Below, piece by piece: positions 24,401 to 35,467 of a DNA stretch of 64,000 bases. The position numbers and the translations under genes are program-made. The notes under the pieces are model-generated. The model saw only the letters and a list, made by a program, of their open reading frames with translations. It made no database searches and had not been told where the DNA came from. The stretch comes from Halocafeteria seosinensis (taxonomy: Eukaryota > Sar > Bigyra > Bicosoecida). The stretch covers positions 62,001-126,000 of the forward strand of contig LVLI01000148.1 of the NCBI GenBank assembly GCA_001687465.1, given 5' to 3'. Within the stretch, counting starts at the first letter, position 1, and the number at the start of each line of letters is the position of its first letter.

Positions 24401-25941
24401 TTTTAGTTCCATTGGAGATCCAGTCTTAACTCACTTGGATGCCGATCTGGAGACAAAAAGTTCCGATTGCCGCAATAATTCTAGCCCATCCACTGAACAA
24501 GAACAGAAATGGGGCGGGCATTTCAGATACCCACATGAGCTTCAGAGACAGTACGTGGACGAAATCGGGAAGATAGTACCCTGCACAGAAACAAGGCCGT
24601 CACACTGAGCCAGTTGCAACATCAGCTCGAAAAACTGTTGCCTTACCAAGAAATCCCAGAGGAGACGTCATTGGCATGTTGATGTAGAAGTATTTGACAT
24701 AGAGATCATCCTTTTTCAATGTATCCACAAACTGCATTCCAAGACAACGCACGTCGGACAACAACACAACTGAGTTCCAGCTGAAATGAACAAACCTTGA
24801 GTTTACCAAACCCGAACATGAGGCGAAACAGCAAGTATCGGAACATGAACACCATTAAGCCATTCGGAGCGACGTCGGTGGATAGCCCTTCTTGCCAGTT
24901 CTCTGCCGCATCACTTCCAAAGATTGACAAAGGCATGCAGTTCAAACGCGGCAAAAACAGCGCTAATACACCCGATTCCATGATAAGACAATCCCACGGA
25001 TACAGCATTCCAACAACCTGATAGTGGAAAAATGAGGCGATACGAGTAATAACCAATCAGAGACACGTCATCATATCGCAAGATACTCACTTTATCCGTA
25101 TTTAAAGCCATTATCCAAGTAAAGGCCAAAAGCACGGGGGAAGTAAGCCCCATTGTAGGAACGCCTCCAACGATAACCAATGCTGCACTTAATGCTCCCA
25201 TCAAAGGCACCAGACGCAGCAAGACGTTCCCGTTAGCGAACCAGAAGAACGTCGGAATACTGATAAATCTTTGCCACGACGGCCAGATCTGTTGATCAAA
25301 GACAGAAACTAATACCGCTAATACAGCTTTACTGCAACCGCATCACTTGTCCACATACTCTTGATAAATGTGCAAATTTCTTGCAGCATGGATCATATCC
25401 ATCACTTCCATGCATAGGAACTATCTGCGAAACAAAAAGTAAAACAGCCCAGCATTACAGAAAAATACGTTGACTGTATGTACCCACCTGCGTTACGAGA
25501 GGTAGCAGCGAGACAATCCATACACCAGCTAAGCCGCGGATCATGATACCCCAGATCAGTCTCCGTCCATGCTCAGTCGCGCAGAAGTCGTAGAACCATT
25601 GCAGGTTCTCAATACATCTTGGAACTACTGAACCGTAGCCTTCGAACATTTTAGAGTTGAAAAAACTATCCGCAGTACCAGCTTCAGTGTCTTCAGCGGC
25701 AACAGAGTACACCGCTGAGAGCAACGTCCAGATGACACCTGAGGTATCCAAGAAGAATTCTTCCGATATAATTCTGGACTCATGCTTCTATGTTAAGAAA
25801 TTGCGTACCTGAGAAGAGCAAAAAGGCCCCAGAAATAATGAACGTGGATCCCCACATAGGAATGCGGGGTCCCCGTTGCTCCTGATCCTCTGGATACAGA
25901 GATTCATCGGACCGAGCTGCGGAAGTAGTTTTCATAGGCAT
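21461..25941 (-). CDS. Lipase maturation factor-like ER membrane protein
   Basis: Thirteen exons, all phase-consistent, give about 1,221 aa: 25941-25809, 25738-25488, 25424-25359, 25288-25091, 25017-24796, 24731-24647, 24580-24435, 24355-22964, 22897-22772, 22704-22349, 22283-22080, 22008-21873, 21811-21461. LMF proteins are multi-pass ER proteins that fold and assemble homodimeric lipases in animals; related proteins exist in bacteria and protists. Supporting blocks in order are YPWDCLIMESGVLALF, LLFRLMFGFGKLKF, YVKYFYINMPMTSPLGF, STGNFGYFNLLTSVLC, the soluble-domain start NHAYGVFP...FEGSFDGEVW and PVFVAPHHPRVDHAIFY, and CPPKYVRVSFYCYK. The family is usually 570-710 aa, so roughly 500 C-terminal residues are extra, including a Lys/Arg-rich low-complexity stretch. 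The substrate is unknown. Confidence 0.82.
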
Positions 25942-26609
25942 TTTTCTGCACACAGAGAGCAAGACAAAGCATTGAGCAGGATAAATTCATCCTTTCCAAC
26001 ATTTTAACGCGAATTTGAGAGGGGAGACGATGGACAATGGAGCAGCATGGAGCAAATGTACAGCCAGTAATACGGGCATAAACATCTGTTATAGACTCCC
26101 ATTTTGACCTCTGTTTCAGAGAGAAAAAGTATTCCCTTTACTATGCACACAAGCGGGGCGCAAATAGAGACTCTTAGTTCCCTCGAAGAGAGGAAAAGGA
26201 GGATGTGTACGATAGGATACGAAACAAATATCTTACGTCTGTGTTTGCATCACAAAGATTCACTCGATTTCACGCTTTCTAGCCACCCTCAGTGACTATC
26301 TTGTCCACGGGCGCAAAGCTCTTTCAGCGCACGACGAAATTTTTGAAGGCCAGCATGTACAACACACCTAGAAAAGCGCTCTCAAGGGCCACACGTCACA
26401 TGGTGGACCTGCTTGGTCTTCCTCTGTCCAAAGCTGTCAATCATTTCGTCTACTTGACGAAACGGGGAAGCAGGCAGTCTATTGGGGTTGATACTCGCTT
26501 ACTTTATTCACTCGACAACTCACGGAGGGGATATCTGCATACCATTAGTGTGCGCTTAATGTGGTAATGTTAAATGGGTCGATAAGCTAGCGTTGTTGAA
26601 GTTGGCCGG
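25942..26609. other. Divergent intergenic region with one doubtful small ORF
   Basis: The 668 bp between the LMF-like gene (minus) and the 926-aa gene (plus) must contain both promoters. A plus-strand ORF with an ATG at 26356 runs to 26567 (70 aa, basic, starting MYNTPRKALSRATRHM). It could be a small gene, a 5' leader ORF of the next gene or chance. No domain or membrane segment is evident. Confidence 0.35.
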
Positions 26610-29390
26610 ATGAATCATCCTCGAGGCGTTAACTCCAATGACTATCACAGCTCCTCAGCTCCACAGGAGGCCTCACCCTCGTCCCAAGGGGAGAATAACA
26701 GCACGCTCGTGAGTCCGTACGCCTCCATGCAGATGTCCGGTACGGAAAATGGCGGTGGAAACGCGTCTCCAACGGAGCACTGGCACCATTACCAGGGCGC
26801 TGAAGATGCATTTCTATCTGGGAACAATGGCCATGCAAACCTAGAAGGTGGTCGTCTGCCGCAGAGGCAAAAGCCTTGGGAGCATCGAACAACTCTGGAG
26901 TCAATCCTATCGAGACCGCCGCCCGTTCCGGAAGCGTCAGGAAGTGATGTCGATCCGGAAGCGCCGGCTCCAGGTCCGTATAGTCATCAGGACCCAGTGC
27001 GAGATTACCTCCGATGGGGAACCGAGAACGATGACCGGAGAAGCTCGGGTGGTACGAGCCATGATACTTCACCTCGTCAAGAGAGGTTAAGATCGGGATA
27101 CATGAGAGCTATGAACACTCCATTTAGCATGTCGAACGCTTCCAGCCGTGCTCAACAAACTCAGTCGGCCTCTGTTCCAACCCGCAGAAAGGACGGGAGG
27201 AATGACGCGAGGAACCAACAAAAAGGAACGAAAACCACAGCGGATGCGGAAGCCGAAGTAATGACTCAAGTAATACAGCAAGTTTCGAGGACATGGCGAA
27301 GGATCTCACTGTGGGTCATCTTCTGCGAACTGTCAAGTCCGAGCATCACACAGAGCTCAGATGTTGCTACGGAGTTCTCCTCTTTCTTGCAGCTAGCAGT
27401 CCACGTGCTGAATAGGAGGACATCTCCTACAGAATTTTCTTCCGGTATCCAAAAGATCCTCTCAGAAGAAAAGACAGAAGACAACTCTCAGCCTTTGGGC
27501 AGACGATATGGTGGTTACAGCCTTATCGATGCCCATTATATCGTGTCCTCCACCGCGATAGACAAACTAGGCTTGACCGATCACGACATATCTATGGTGC
27601 TCGGTTTATTGATGAGTGAGACGAATAAGATAGTCAAAAAACGCATGATCAAGGGCGCTCCTCGCAGTAAAAAGAAACAGTCTTCGGTGGAGGAAGAGGC
27701 TGATCGCTGGCTGGCGCAAGCGAACATGCTGTTTCAGGAGCTAGACGGTTGGCGATGCGGCTTACTCACGTTTGAGGATATTAATCTCTTGCTGCTCTCA
27801 CAAGCCGTTTTGCATCCGGCGTTTCGGATTCAATCGGCAGAGCACAAGACCTACACGTTGAGGCTAATGTATGGTGGATATTCTTTGGTTACGGGTTCCC
27901 CCCTTACAAAGGGAGAGTACGATCCATCCCAGTCAGACATGCCTGTTTATCCTGAAGCGTATCTACTGTCATCGTGGAGTCTCAAGACATGGCTATTTCG
28001 CTGTGGATTCACGACGACAAATTTATCGCATCTCACTACGTCAATAAGGAAACTTCAGAAGGAAGGAATCAGACTTTCGAACATCAATACCATCCTTCGA
28101 CCGTGGAGAAGGGCGACTGTGGAGTCTGCTTTAAGTTGCATCCGTGGCAGGGAAACTGCGGAAATTGAGCATGCCCTACAAGATATTGTGTATCACACCG
28201 TTTTCACTCCTCCTGCATTTGTATTTTGTGACGTAAACCTCCGCTCGCCTGGGAAACGATTTGCTAGTTCCATGGGCACTGTCATGGAGCTAACGGAAGC
28301 GTCTTCTGGAACGTTCGAGGCGTTGGTGGAAGTAGCATGCAAAATATCTGCAGAAGTTGAATCATCCGATCGGGTCCTCTTCGAGGACTGGTGCACTGCC
28401 TTCCTTCAGAAGACGCTCGGGTACCATCCCTCAGGTGAAGAAGAGAGGCAGGCTGGGGCAGCTACACCATTGAGTAGGAACTCTCCCTCTTCTTCGTCAA
28501 AGAGTCCTCAGGAAGTTGACATGTCTGCCAGTCACGTTTCCCAAGGACGCGTTTCGTCTTCACAGGAGCATGCAAATGGAGCAAGTTCGGGACTGGAGGA
28601 GCATAGAGCACAAATTGCTCAACTTGGAAACGACGCCGCTCTCGCTCATGCCAGTCATCATGAAGACCCAATGAAGCAGCAGATTTCCTCGGCTTCGCAG
28701 AAGCTAGCAACGTTGTGTGATGCTCTTTTGTTAGCCGACGACGACACTAGGGACTCACTAATGCAGGAACTTCGCGAATGTCGAAACTCATATTTTGGAA
28801 CTGTTCTTTCATATGTTGGTGGAGGCGCCGCCACCATTGGAGACGAAAACCGAAAACTTCTTGAAGCGTCGAGAGAAGGGACAGGGCAAAATAACTCGGC
28901 GCCATTTGTTTCCTCTGCTACATCCACGACTACGGCCGAGGCAACCGACGGTGGAAGAAGAAAGAGCAAACGGGAGGAGACTGGAAAGCAAATGCGTACA
29001 GCCTCTGTAGAAAGCCAGGAGTTCTATCGAGCCGAACCTGCGACCATAGTCGCGCAGTCGACAAATGAACCACCACTGCAAGGCTTTTCCCAACGAAACC
29101 CCGCCCCGCCGTTAGGGGAGGTAGTCCGTCGGTTCGGTCGAAAACAAACAAAAGAAGGGCATTCAAAAAACGCTGATTCGAGAAGAAGACGTGTATCTGA
29201 AGGTCGACAAAAGAAAACCAACGCCGGGTCGAAGCCAGTCAAGGTGCCTACTGCCATTGCTCGATCAAACGTAGAGTCAACAGAGAGCTCCAACCGAAGT
29301 GAAGAGAAAAATGAGAGGTTCGCAGCTCCGACAGCTTCGTCTAGGGCAAAGAAAAACAGTAAGAAAATGAAAGCGAAGAAGAGAGCATAA
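26610..29390 (+). CDS. Large unrecognised protein with low-complexity ends
   Basis: Single-exon ORF of 926 aa starting at ATG 26610. Residues 1-215 are Ser/Pro/Gly/Arg-rich and probably disordered. Residues 220-610 look globular and mostly helical: WRRISLWVIFCELSS, then a conserved-looking GGYSLIDAHYIVSS, WLAQANMLFQELDGWRCGLLTF (shaped like a degenerate EF-hand, without the full calcium loop), and a second GGYSLVTGS that echoes the first GGYSLID. Residues 620-930 are again disordered, ending in a Lys/Arg-rich tail with several nuclear-type signals. I recognise no family. A nuclear or cytoskeletal regulatory role is possible, but no function can be assigned. It ends 432 bp from the convergent SNARE gene. 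Confidence 0.8.
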   Translation: MNHPRGVNSNDYHSSSAPQEASPSSQGENNSTLVSPYASMQMSGTENGGGNASPTEHWHHYQGAEDAFLSGNNGHANLEGGRLPQRQKPWEHRTTLESILSRPPPVPEASGSDVDPEAPAPGPYSHQDPVRDYLRWGTENDDRRSSGGTSHDTSPRQERLRSGYMRAMNTPFSMSNASSRAQQTQSASVPTRRKDGRNDARNQQKGTKTTADAEAEVMTQVIQQVSRTWRRISLWVIFCELSSPSITQSSDVATEFSSFLQLAVHVLNRRTSPTEFSSGIQKILSEEKTEDNSQPLGRRYGGYSLIDAHYIVSSTAIDKLGLTDHDISMVLGLLMSETNKIVKKRMIKGAPRSKKKQSSVEEEADRWLAQANMLFQELDGWRCGLLTFEDINLLLLSQAVLHPAFRIQSAEHKTYTLRLMYGGYSLVTGSPLTKGEYDPSQSDMPVYPEAYLLSSWSLKTWLFRCGFTTTNLSHLTTSIRKLQKEGIRLSNINTILRPWRRATVESALSCIRGRETAEIEHALQDIVYHTVFTPPAFVFCDVNLRSPGKRFASSMGTVMELTEASSGTFEALVEVACKISAEVESSDRVLFEDWCTAFLQKTLGYHPSGEEERQAGAATPLSRNSPSSSSKSPQEVDMSASHVSQGRVSSSQEHANGASSGLEEHRAQIAQLGNDAALAHASHHEDPMKQQISSASQKLATLCDALLLADDDTRDSLMQELRECRNSYFGTVLSYVGGGAATIGDENRKLLEASREGTGQNNSAPFVSSATSTTTAEATDGGRRKSKREETGKQMRTASVESQEFYRAEPATIVAQSTNEPPLQGFSQRNPAPPLGEVVRRFGRKQTKEGHSKNADSRRRRVSEGRQKKTNAGSKPVKVPTAIARSNVESTESSNRSEEKNERFAAPTASSRAKKNSKKMKAKKRA

Positions 29391-29822
29391 GAGAAATATA
29401 ATAATAAATAAACCTTTAATGTGCACTTCTGGGTTGTTTGTGTTATATTGTAACCGGGAATGGAGTCTGGACCGTGTTGATTCATTATACTCCGTTCGGG
29501 ATCTCTTTTTAGCGCACTTCTGCTGCGTCTTACATCGTCCATTGGGACAGACCACTTGGAAATTGTGGAACAGCCGCGTCTCCACGATTCTCCTCCTTCA
29601 GGGAAGTGTCATCCCCTTCGATACCAAACCAACACAGAGTGCCCCCTTCAGCAGAAACTCGCTTTGGCGGAAGCCTGCTGGGCGCACAACGTTCGCATCC
29701 AGGATATCCATTCGGGCAACTTTGGTTAGGGGTCACAGCTGTCCGCGGCAGCAAGACGTTCAACAAGGAATGGTGTGCAACCGCGCGACTCGAAGTCACT
29801 TAGTCAAGGTATCAGCTCATAC
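29391..29822. other. Intergenic region between convergent genes
   Basis: The region between the 926-aa gene stop and the SNARE gene stop begins with a short A/T-rich segment (AATATAATAATAAATAAA at 29395-29412) that contains an AATAAA-like polyadenylation signal for the plus-strand gene. Open frames here on both strands lack any recognisable features, and I call no gene. Confidence 0.4.
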
Positions 29823-31689
29823 CTATCCAGGAGGAACAACTTTAATCAAGAAATATGTTGCAATCCACACGCAAGAAATAGTTAATAAAAGGGCACATGT
29901 TCCTCCAAACGTTTGTGTACTACCAGATAGCTGGAGAGCTAACTCTGCCCTTCGCTTCCTCACAGAGTCAATGTTGGTGTCAGCCGCACTAGAAGCACTC
30001 TCTAGAAGCTGCAGTATCAACGTAGTCAATACCATGAGTCTGGGAACGGTACATCTTAATACTTCACTAACCTCATTATCACGTCTGATCCTTTCTCCCA
30101 GGCTCTCACTAGCTTCCTTCAAAGAGTCTGTCATACTCACTAGTTCTGTCGTAAGCATGGCATTTTCATCATGCATAGACTTCAATGCTTTTTCCTCTAC
30201 AATATTGTGCTGTGGGTGACGTAGCTGTTGGTCCGACGAAAACAGTCGTCTTCGCATCTGTCGCCGCGAGGGTGCCTCAGTGCCTCCCTTGGTTGATCGA
30301 ATTTTCGTCCTCTCGAAGTATTGATCTATCATGTGTGCACCATTGTCGCTGCTTGCTTTTGAAGAGCTCAGTAAGTTGCTGTTGCCCACATCAAACTCCT
30401 TTCGGAGAGACATTTGCTTATGGTATAAGTCTAGCATAGTGTCAAGTTCTTCCACCAGTCTCGTTTCGCTTTCGATCGAAGCTTGCTGAACCACCGTGCG
30501 AACATCGTCTTCCATCTGCCGTTTCGTTCCATTTTTTGCAGGAGCATTGGGAGTTCGATCCCTGCACAGAAACTGTCGATACTGCGTTTGCCTGCAAGAG
30601 CGTTGCATGCTACACCACATACCAGGAATTCTCCATGCTAGATAAATCAGCTATCTCGGCGTTTGGATATTTGTCCACGATCTGGCATACTTTTTCTCCG
30701 ATACTGCGAGTGCTCGAATATATCCCCCATTCCGAATTGGAAACTTTCCACTGAGTATCGAGCACTTCCATCCTTTCGGATTGCGCCTGTTTGAGAACCT
30801 CAATGTACGATCGCAATTGTCCAACACAGTCTCCAACGACGAAGAGCAGAGCTATACGCGATTGCATTTCTTCGATCCACCAACACATTCTTAAATATTC
30901 GTGAAACGTTGTCCCTACCTCATTCGGTGAAACGCTGCGTCGTGGATGATTTGGCGGCATTTCTTCTGATGGGTTAGTTCGTCCGTCCCGTTCCTGGTTT
31001 GGGAAATGTTGCATCTTAATGGGTAAAACGACCAAAAACAGCAGTTTTGAAAAGACTCCCTACCTCGGGAATGAATACTGTTCCTCCATATCGCTCATGA
31101 AGTTCTTCTTTAAATTTGTCCAAAGCCTCATGAAGCTTGGTAATGCCCTGCAGCACAAAACAAAAACAGAGTCCATACACTGATACAGTTAGCTCGCTGG
31201 AGGGGCGAGATAACATACTAGGGTCAATCGCTGGAAGGCAAGCTGTATGGATTCTGATTCACCTATGTACAGTGCAGGGTGTTTCAGCTGTAAAATATCT
31301 TCAGGAGACGCGTTCTTTTCCGAGGGCGGTCGTTCAATATGACGCTGGTATTGGGTCATTCCAAACGCATGCACCGTCATCGCACTTATATCCGTAAATG
31401 CCTCTGCCACTTGGGCGTGTTTGCTCGGATCATCTTTATCATACAGCTCTAATACACTCTCCACAGTCCTGGGTTCCAAGGCCTCTCGGAACTCCTCCTT
31501 GAGGGAATCTTTGTAGCTCCCATTTTCATTATGTTTTTTCAACTCAGCGTCGAACTGGGGAAGAACGAAACATGCGGCACTTATGTATCCGAGTGGATGT
31601 CCACATAAACGGAGAATAAGCTGTGTTAAACGATGTAGGCGTCGTATCACAATGGGCTCAGAAGGCCCAAAAGGTTTACCACTGTCCAT
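29823..31689 (-). CDS. USE1-like SNARE with a long N-terminal region
   Basis: Four exons (31689-31219, 31147-31064, 31014-30623, 30561-29823) join in frame to about 561 aa. The C-terminal half resembles USE1, a Golgi-to-ER Qc-type SNARE. It has a heptad segment (ELVSMTDSLKEASESLGERIRRDN) like the USE1 pattern ending IKKDN, then a single C-terminal membrane anchor LLLTISCVWIATYFLIKVVPPG with few residues beyond. Upstream is a coiled-coil-prone segment with an RLVEELDTMLDLYHKQMS core. The first 290 residues (three exons) are an unrecognised helical region; USE1 proteins are usually 210-260 aa in total. Exon 3 to exon 4 uses a strong GTATGT...CTGTGCAG intron that removes an apparent stop, which argues for one gene. 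Two adjacent genes remain possible. Confidence 0.68.
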
Positions 31690-31831
31690 TTCCCTCTGTG
31701 TTCAGTACCCATACATCAGAACACGTACTACATACTACCATATTTACGAAGAATTGTGGAATATCAATCATGCATAATGCTTTATAACTACTATAAGGTT
31801 GTGAAGTTGGGAAGCCGTGAAGCTGAACTTT

Positions 31832-34298
31832 TCAACTTGGGAAGTCTGAACCGTGCGTTCGCTGAAACACCTGTTTCGCCTCATTCCAAGCACTCTCTGA
31901 GTTTTGAACTGCTCGATAGGCAGTATCAATAGCTTGATCCATTGTTTCGGCAGATGTCGATCGGCACGCTGAGCACAGGGCTTCCGCTGCCCATGCTCTT
32001 GCAGAGGCAGCGGAACTTAAAGAATGTACCATGCTTAACTGTTCCGCTTTCGCTAAGTGGGACGTGTCGTCCCTTGAAACATTACCATAGTATCCACATT
32101 TACTTTTGAAGAATGAAGGAGACATGTGTTTGTCTGAACGAATGGCCTCTTCTTCAGCTGTTTCAGAGTCTTCGGGAGTGCTTAGTTTAAGCGACCACAA
32201 TAAGATCGCTGTTTCATCATCTTCCGCGGGGTTGTTCAAGTTAACACCAAATAACGGCGACCGGACGCTGCGAAAGGAAGAAAGGCTAGCCAGCATATCT
32301 CATAGAGAGATGCATACAGAGGTAAAAGACGATTGCATACCTTTTCTTTGTTTGTATGACGACATGCGTAGGTTTCTTAGAACCAACTCCCAGGCCTAAT
32401 AGCGTGCAATGGTTGGGTAACTTCTGCACGGGAACACCATTGTAACTCTTATTTATCAAGTAATACTGCCAAAGCATAGCCTTACAGAAACAGCAAACTT
32501 TTCAAATAGCGGACGTCTCTCAGAGGTTCTGAGTAAGACAGAGGCTACGTTCTTGGCATCTCCGACGATAACATGATTGCCAAAAACAGACAGCGCTTTC
32601 GGATGGCGAATTTGAAAAGGGAGACGTACGCAAGATTCGATGCTTAGAAATGAGCTTTCACGAGAAGGCAGCCGGAGTACGATTGCTCGCGCATCCCTGC
32701 ATCGGTTACGTTCTTCCTCTCTTTGCTGCGCACCTTTGATATCAAAAAGCTGTGAAATGGCACTATCCTCACTAGATGGGGTAGCCTGGGGACTAACAAC
32801 GGCTGATTGATTTATCGAGGCTCCAGGGTGTTCCAGAGTTCCTTTGTTAGCTTCATGTTCGTCACCGGTGTGACGCCGAGATTCATTAATGGCCATGTTC
32901 AGAGACTGCCCGGGGCCTCGAAGGGAACTTTTGACCGCCGAAAAGTCTAAAATCGCTTCTGTAATGACCAGCAAGAACGTTTCTTTTTGTAGTCGGATAG
33001 GTGTGCAGAGAACAGCATCTCCAATGATAGAGTTGGAAGTCTCAACGCTGTCCGTCAGTAAGGACCGATGATACATATGAGAGCGCAAGGATGGTAGTTC
33101 CCAAGATAGAGTATGGACCTCCTTAGAAAAACAACTGCGCTACATATATTCAAACCGAAATAAGTGTTGCTCAGCCCCATAGGAACTAAAGCACTCACAG
33201 TATCATCTCCAATCTATCGTTCCTGCAATGGACATAGAAATCCTGCACGAGACTGGAAGTGTGCAATACCCTCAAGTACCGCACGCTCCTTTCGACCACA
33301 TCGATGCTGAGTAAACTCAGTCTCGAGTGTTGTTGTATCTGCAAAGATGTGCGATAGATGACGATCGCACAGAGATTGCCTCTGATGTGACAAACTCACG
33401 TACACACAGGTATAGTTGTCTGGCTGTCTCCGACCAACAGCAGAATACTGATTTAAAACTTTGACTTGCAGAATCTTGCACCTGTGATTCCTCCTCAGGA
33501 AAGACCTGGTCTTCATACGAACCATGCAAAACGTCGTCTTGCTTAAGTTTTTGGATTATCTGGAGCGAAGCCGCTTTAGCGCTAGAATCCAACAAAGCGA
33601 GAACTACGTATATACATGTCCCAGTGGCCGCTGTAACTACAGAACCAGCTTTGACATCCCCTTGCCCTTGCTGATCAATATCCATTCGTTTACTCGGAAC
33701 ATCGCGCAAATGGATGCGCTGACAAACGTGCTTGGGCAGTTTTGCGCAATCTAAGTGTCGTACAGAGTCTTCCTCAGGTAGCTCGCAAGTTGCCATCTCG
33801 CGGAACTGCTCGCTAAAATGGTCCAAGAAACCAACTTGGATTACATTTCCCAGTGAACGAATGATCATGTTACCCCCACTGTCGTAGCCTGTAATGCAGA
33901 TTAAGCGAGTAAGGCTATGATCAGCAGCACCAAGTACGGGAGCCGGGCGACGTACAAAGACAATTCCCGCGAACGTGGGGATCCAAATCGACAGCTATTG
34001 AGTCGGCTAGTGTCATGTTGGTATTTCCATCTTGCACCTCTGGCGACGCTCTCAAAGGCGCCCCTTGATCTTCATTAGTAACTTCGGTTCTTCCGCTGGC
34101 AGCCCGTGAACCGGAGTCTGTCTTTGCGTTCAGACTTTCTTGGCCAAGTTCGCCATTTTGTTTTCCCTCTTCTGCTTCACCAGCAAACAATGAATGACTG
34201 TATTCACCGTTATGGGCACGGTCTGCTCTGGTTTGTTCCAGAATATAGGCTCGACTTTCCTCCAGTCCCTTGGTTTCCAAGGCGCTTGTGAGGTCCAT
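31832..34298 (-). CDS. Unrecognised protein, probably beta-propeller-like
   Basis: Six exons (34298-33956, 33888-33404, 33338-33199, 33134-32486, 32423-32341, 32267-31832) join in frame to 711 aa. The first 110 residues are Glu/Gly/Ser-rich. After that, alternating beta-strand-like blocks appear: GGNMIIRSLGNVIQVGFLDHF, GTCIYVVLALLDSS, FKSVFCCWSETARQLYL, RYLRVLHTSSLVQDFYVH, LLVITEAILDF and HPKALSVFGNHVIVGDA, which together suggest a degenerate WD40-like propeller. The last 90 residues are helical and Ala/Ser-rich (ARAWAAEALCSACRS). I could not tie it to a known family such as NUP88 or LGL, though the layout of a propeller followed by helices would suit either. It lies 142 bp upstream of the SNARE gene on the same strand. 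Confidence 0.7.
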
Positions 34299-34589
34299 CC
34301 TTGCTTATACTCTATCCAAGACAAGTGTCGACCAGGTCACTACAAAGGAGTGTATGAAAATACATTGACAATACTCAAATCATGGAAACGCGACCTGGAA
34401 TGGCTTGTATATTGCCGTGGAATCACAAAACTGTTGTGAAGTTGCCGTCTGACACTATCACTCAATGCATCAGAACTCCCCTGAGAGCGCGCGAATAACA
34501 AAAGCCGCGACTAAACTGGGTTCATTCAAATACGGTCCAAGGACGTGTGCCACAAAACAGATCGTGTGGCAATCGTGCAATCATTAAGG

Positions 34590-34889
34590 TTAACAAGTTG
34601 AAGTTGGACCCAACAAACATTTCGCCCCGTGGAATCCGGCGTGGATCGCCAGAACGATCTCCTCATCAGTGCCAATGAGGAGCGGATTGACGTGATATCT
34701 CAATTTCAAAGAACGGCCGAAATATGATAGAAAATTAAGAGAGGCTGTGAGTAAACACAAAACAGCAGCCACTATAGCCGGTGTTGGCTCAGAGGATATA
34801 TCCGGTAAGCCAGTTTGTGAACCCACAAGTCGCCGGATCTTTTGTTGGATAGCACGAGGAGTTCTGGGTATGATATTCCAGGTATTCAC
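34590..34889 (-). CDS. Possible small single-span membrane protein
   Basis: A minus-strand open frame of about 99 codons with no in-frame ATG at its start (GTG at 34889); an upstream exon might supply one. It encodes a basic N-terminal segment, then PTPAIVAAVLCLLTASLNFLSYFGR, a plausible single membrane helix, and a 38-residue tail ending in Cys. The layout loosely resembles Sec61-beta but the tail is too long, so I do not assign that. It begins 6 bp from the start of the divergent 189-aa gene, which makes an independent promoter difficult. It may be chance. Confidence 0.25.
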   Translation of the reverse strand: MNTWNIIPRTPRAIQQKIRRLVGSQTGLPDISSEPTPAIVAAVLCLLTASLNFLSYFGRSLKLRYHVNPLLIGTDEEIVLAIHAGFHGAKCLLGPTSTC

Positions 34890-34894
34890 GCGCT

Positions 34895-35464
34895 ATGTTT
34901 GATTTTCACACGTGGCTGAATCTCCCGCCGTGGAAACCTGCGTTCAAGCCGCCAGATACGATATGTCCACATTGCGACCTCGGCGGTACGTTGGACTCAA
35001 CCTGCTGCAAGGAGTGCAAAACAGAGCCGACCCTAACCCAGAAACCCGACACACATCAAGGAGGAAGAAGGCTAAGCTACGCTGAGTCTTTGCACAAATC
35101 CGCGTCAGAATATTCATCTGCCAGGAGAAGAAGCAGAACACGAACAGCAAAGCGATGTCACAGGAAGAGCGTATCCCCTGGCACACAGAATAGACTCAAC
35201 ATTGCGCAACGATTCGGAAAAGACGAGCTTCAGCGCCGTTCACAGTTAGAAAGAGCTGCAAATTCTGCAAGGTGGGATGAAGAGAAATTTGAGCAGATAT
35301 TCACTCCCAAGGGGGCGAGTGATACTCGAGATCGGGGATTTAGCAAATCTCCGTACGATGGCAAGCAACAAAGAACGCACTCGTTCAGAATCAAATACGG
35401 AGGCATGTTTGACATATATCCTGACTTTACGGGTCCAAAAGGAGACGAAGCAGGTATCGAATAG
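34895..35464 (+). CDS. Small basic protein with a Cys motif
   Basis: Single-exon ORF of 189 aa from the ATG at 34895. The N terminus is FDFHTWLNLPPWKPAFKPPD followed by CPHC and CCKEC, a compact four- or five-Cys arrangement that could bind one zinc ion. The rest is Arg/Ser/Lys-rich with a second conserved-looking block near the end (FRIKYGGMFDIYPDF). I recognise no family. Coding status is supported by the long frame, ATG start and tight packing: its stop is 3 bp from the convergent hydrolase stop. Confidence 0.6.
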   Translation: MFDFHTWLNLPPWKPAFKPPDTICPHCDLGGTLDSTCCKECKTEPTLTQKPDTHQGGRRLSYAESLHKSASEYSSARRRSRTRTAKRCHRKSVSPGTQNRLNIAQRFGKDELQRRSQLERAANSARWDEEKFEQIFTPKGASDTRDRGFSKSPYDGKQQRTHSFRIKYGGMFDIYPDFTGPKGDEAGIE

Positions 35465-35467
35465 GAA

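Noticed and set aside
24732-24800. Apparent frameshift in the LMF-like gene
   Set aside because: A 64-bp intron (GTTTG...ATGCAG) restores the frame and rebuilds a conserved KLKF block, so no frameshift is needed.
30545-30570. tRNA T-arm-like GAGTTCGATCCCTGC
   Set aside because: It lies at an exon-intron boundary in the SNARE gene and no cloverleaf can be drawn around it.
29823-31689. Two separate genes with overlapping ends (stop at 30610 and ATG at 30620)
   Set aside because: A GTATGT...CTGTGCAG intron joins the frames exactly and removes both. I prefer one gene but keep the alternative in the feature note.
34590-34889. Sec61-beta homologue
   Set aside because: The membrane helix looks similar, but a 38-residue tail follows it and no ATG start is seen.
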